Assembly (NCBI RefSeq): GCF_013285155.1
Contig: NZ_JABTEL010000009.1
Span: 1 to 64,000, forward strand
Reading direction: 5' to 3'
From: Winogradskyella undariae
Lineage (GTDB): Bacteria; Bacteroidota; Bacteroidia; Flavobacteriales; Flavobacteriaceae
DNA: 64,000 nt
The translations under genes and the position numbers were made by a program. Shown in pieces: positions 61,721 through 64,000 of the stretch (within the stretch, counting starts at the first letter, position 1; each line of letters opens with the position of its first letter). The notes below the pieces were generated by a model. That model was not told the origin of the DNA. It did no database searches and worked only from the letters and a program-made list of their open reading frames with translations.

Positions 61721-62626
61721 ATGACGACAATACATTTATCTTCAACAGGTTTAAAAATTAATTTAGTGTCTATAGAATTTCCAGTTTCAATAGAAACTTT
61801 AAAAGATGGTTTAGATGCGAATTACAGAAGTGTAAAACTAAAAGAGAATACCATTTTTACTTGGGATGATTTAGGGATTTTAGGCTATTCAGGCGATGGA
61901 GAACATATCGATTCTCTAACGTTAGAGTTAGAACTTGATGCTTTCGATTTTTGTCCGAAAACCAAGTTCTCTGGAACATTTTATTTTAATGATGAAGAGA
62001 TTATAAATTATTATAAAACGCATAAAGCAGAGCATATTGCGCTTTTTGAAGGTGATGATTGTGGTGCTTTAGTACTGAATAATATGAGTGCTTGGTTTGA
62101 TGTTAATGATAACCGTATTAGTGCCATTGAAATAAGTACTTATGAAATTTATAACCGTTGGGAAGGTATTCCGGAAGATAAGTACAGTATTAAACCACTG
62201 AATGAAGAAGAAATCACCTTTGTAGATTTTGGATTTAAACTGTCAATTATTGAAGAACTGATGTATGTTAAAGGATTATTAAAACCTCTATTTGATATAC
62301 ACGAATTTGCAAGATGGTATAAAGAACGTGACATTGATATTAATGAAGAAGGCTACGAGCCGATTGCAGAAGTAGAGCAATATTTTAAAGATTTACCCAT
62401 CCCAAAACGTTTAGCTTCAGAAATCACGGAGATTTATCAAGATGGTGGAAACGATATTTATATGAATTTATCTCCATTTTCAGGTGGGGCAGTAGAATAT
62501 TGGGATATAGAATCTGCAGAAGATGCTAAACAGTTTCCTAATTTAAAAAAAGCAACATTATGTTATGCTAAAGATTGTGTTTATGATGAGTTTTCAGCAC
62601 TAGGAATTGATGCAGAATCGTTATAG
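61721..62626 (+). CDS. DUF6892-like protein
   Basis: A 301-aa soluble acidic protein. The N-terminal ~160 residues form a strand-rich domain (LKINLVSIEFPVSI). The C-terminal part matches my memory of DUF6892: EEGYEPIAEVEQYFKDLPIP, then YQDGGNDIYMNLSPF and a NLKKATL end. The function of the family is unknown. It forms a two-gene unit with the alarmone hydrolase-like gene 21 bp downstream and is transcribed divergently from the VWA operon. Confidence 0.7.
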   Translation: MTTIHLSSTGLKINLVSIEFPVSIETLKDGLDANYRSVKLKENTIFTWDDLGILGYSGDGEHIDSLTLELELDAFDFCPKTKFSGTFYFNDEEIINYYKTHKAEHIALFEGDDCGALVLNNMSAWFDVNDNRISAIEISTYEIYNRWEGIPEDKYSIKPLNEEEITFVDFGFKLSIIEELMYVKGLLKPLFDIHEFARWYKERDIDINEEGYEPIAEVEQYFKDLPIPKRLASEITEIYQDGGNDIYMNLSPFSGGAVEYWDIESAEDAKQFPNLKKATLCYAKDCVYDEFSALGIDAESL

Positions 62627-62647
62627 AATATTAATAAATTAAAGCCT

Positions 62648-63184
62648 ATGATTCAAGATTTATATCAAAAAGCCATACAATTTGCAGGAGAAAAACATCA
62701 CAATCAAAAGGTGCCAGGAAGTAATTCAAATTATGTATTGCATCTCTCTAATGTGGCGATGGAAGTTTTAATGGCTTATCAAAACGAACCAGATTTTAAT
62801 TTGGCTTTAGCCATACAAATAGCATTATTACACGATACGCTTGAAGATACTGATACGAGTTTTAATGATATAGAAGCTACATTTGGTCTTAGTATAGCCG
62901 AGGGAGTGCAAGCGTTAACTAAAAATAATACCATTCCGATTAAAAGCGAGCGTATGCTTGATAGTTTAAATCGAATAAATAGTTTAGAGAAAGAAGTTGG
63001 TCTTGTAAAATTGGCAGATAGGATTACAAATTTACAGCAACCCCCAAGCTTATGGAATCCTGAAAAGATAAAAGCTTATCACGAAGAAGCCATTTTGATT
63101 GCATTTAAACTTCAAGATAAAAATAACTATTTAAATGTCAGGCTTCAATTTAAAATTGATGATTATGCAAAGTATGTTCATTAG
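62648..63184 (+). CDS. HD-domain small alarmone hydrolase (MESH1/SpoT-hydrolase-like)
   Basis: A 178-aa single-domain protein with the RelA/SpoT hydrolase signature. A first metal-ligand His sits near residue 32 (YVLHLSNVA), HD at 62-63 and ED at 66-67 in ALLHDTLEDTD, and a later Asp in KLADRITNLQ (124). It has no synthetase or regulatory domain and corresponds to small alarmone hydrolases that cleave (p)ppGpp or related alarmones using Mn2+. A link with the nearby PurA-like enzyme is tempting because (p)ppGpp inhibits PurA. The actual substrate is not known. Confidence 0.82.
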   Translation: MIQDLYQKAIQFAGEKHHNQKVPGSNSNYVLHLSNVAMEVLMAYQNEPDFNLALAIQIALLHDTLEDTDTSFNDIEATFGLSIAEGVQALTKNNTIPIKSERMLDSLNRINSLEKEVGLVKLADRITNLQQPPSLWNPEKIKAYHEEAILIAFKLQDKNNYLNVRLQFKIDDYAKYVH

Positions 63185-63244
63185 GCGTGAGAGGCTTTTT
63201 TTAGTAACGAAAAAATGAAACAGGCTAAATTCAGTAAAAATAAA

Positions 63245-63264
63245 TATCACTAGTTTCAGGGATA
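63245..63264 (+). promoter_or_regulatory. Motif 3 palindrome
   Basis: TATCACTAGTTTCAGGGATA, the best example of TATCnCT-N6-AGnGATA, 54 bp before the start at 63319. Its 21-base core equals that of the site at 58708 in the same orientation toward the gene. Confidence 0.8.
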
Positions 63265-63318
63265 AAACAAAAAAGTATTAATTCTAATTTTGTCTTGTAA
63301 AATAAAAACAACAAGATA

Positions 63319-63960
63319 ATGGGATTAGCAATTACAAGCGGAATATTAGTAGATTTCAAGGAAAATGAACCAGAAGGTTACGAAGCTTATCAAACATACT
63401 TCAACAATATAAATATAATATTGGCAAAGAATAATGTAACACCTCACCAAGAACCAGATGTTTTAGAAAGGGCACCTCTATCCTCAGGCGGTTTTCCTTA
63501 TAGTTTTTTACATTATTTAAGACGTTTTGCTGCACATGTATGGGAGAATGAAGGTAATGATAATTGGAAGCCAATACTTTTTTCACAAGATGAAGAGCCT
63601 GGTGCAGATTCTATTTTAGAAGACCACTATTCTTATATGTCTAGTCATCTTTTAACACATTCAGATTCAGAAGGTTTTTATATTCCTGTAGAATTACCAG
63701 AAATTCTTTTTGACAATGATGAAGCACCCGTTCCTGGGGCAATGATTGGTTCTTCTTACGATCTTTTAAGGGAATTAAAAAGTCTTTCAAAACATTTAGG
63801 AATTACATTAAACGAAGATGATATTGTCTCAAATTTACCAGAATTGAATGAGAAAATTCAAGCTAAAGGTGATTTTTGGGTAGAGACATTGGTTTGTGCT
63901 ACACTTTTAGATGCTTCAAAATTTAGCATCACTAACAACACAGCTATCGTTTTTAATTAA
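63319..63960 (+). CDS. Hypothetical soluble protein
   Basis: A 213-aa cytoplasmic protein, acidic, with a helical middle (SFLHYLRRFAAHVWENEG) and a C-terminal alpha/beta part ending in ITNNTAIVFN. No signal or membrane segment and no family I recognise. It starts 54 bp after the best motif 3 palindrome, so it should respond to the same regulator as the VWA and SMI1/KNR4 operons. The gene ends 40 bp before the window edge; any downstream partner is not visible. Confidence 0.7.
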   Translation: MGLAITSGILVDFKENEPEGYEAYQTYFNNINIILAKNNVTPHQEPDVLERAPLSSGGFPYSFLHYLRRFAAHVWENEGNDNWKPILFSQDEEPGADSILEDHYSYMSSHLLTHSDSEGFYIPVELPEILFDNDEAPVPGAMIGSSYDLLRELKSLSKHLGITLNEDDIVSNLPELNEKIQAKGDFWVETLVCATLLDASKFSITNNTAIVFN

Positions 63961-64000
63961 ATAGAAACGCTTTAAACTAAAGATATTTCTAAGTAAAAAG

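Noticed and set aside
46653..64000. Complete type VI secretion locus
   Set aside because: Only one Hcp-like gene is seen; sheath, ClpV, VgrG and baseplate proteins are absent.

Overview
The window is AT-rich chromosomal DNA of a marine-type member of the Bacteroidota, most likely family Flavobacteriaceae. The signs are: no Shine-Dalgarno-type starts, TAxxTTTG-like -7 promoter elements, Bacteroidota lipoproteins, a type IX secretion sorting domain, LytS/LytTR two-component pairs, YwqK-type repeat proteins and DUF1566 proteins. No rRNA, tRNA, CRISPR array or integrase gene was seen. Species assignment is inference.

Region 1 (1-6,900) is a defence locus. After 2.5 copies of a 98-bp tandem repeat come type I restriction-modification hsdM and hsdS (no hsdR in view), two stray copies of an HsdS C-terminal tail, and a small TM protein. 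Next is a structured ~390-nt non-coding leader followed by a reverse transcriptase that looks like an antiviral DRT2 (UG2)-type enzyme, then a GIY-YIG/DUF4357 nuclease. An aldo/keto reductase remnant marks the right edge.

Region 2 (6,913-18,724) is an integron-like gene-cassette array with no integrase in view (a CALIN). All twelve ORFs lie on the minus strand. They are separated by ten long imperfect palindromes that behave as attC sites, plus six copies of a short ORF-less element. Most cassettes begin and end with complementary 7-10 bp core sites. Cargo: small membrane and PH-like proteins, lipoproteins, a CPBP protease, a TlpA-like thioredoxin, a UPF0158 protein, a T9SS-exported repeat protein and an MBL-YHYH-EF-hand fusion.

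Region 3 (18,860-24,600) is a LytS/LytTR pair followed by two DUF1566 paralogues and an arylsulfotransferase-like lipoprotein. The kinase gene and both DUF1566 genes have a TTTCATTGAT / TTCTATTGAT direct repeat of 21-bp period at the same distance upstream.

Region 4 (24,600-44,100) is a cluster of small lipoproteins, 2-TM proteins, YwqK repeat proteins and secreted proteins around a second TPR-LytS/LytTR pair. A different 21-bp-period direct repeat (AATATAGATTG-like half-sites) precedes six of its transcription units, each with a -7-like box exactly 32 bp past the repeat. A truncated CAP gene and an NhaD-type antiporter end this region (44.4-46.4 kb).

Region 5 (46,600-63,960) is a cluster of unusual cytoplasmic proteins: an Hcp/TssD-like protein, DUF1266, SMI1/KNR4, VWA, an adenylosuccinate-synthetase-like enzyme, a DUF6892-like protein, a small alarmone hydrolase, and TPR or helical-repeat proteins. 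It also encodes a TPR histidine kinase with a LuxR-type regulator, and several of its promoters share a TATCCCTGAAACTAGTGATA-like imperfect palindrome. The three local two-component circuits, each with its own DNA motif, are the main organising theme right of 18.8 kb.
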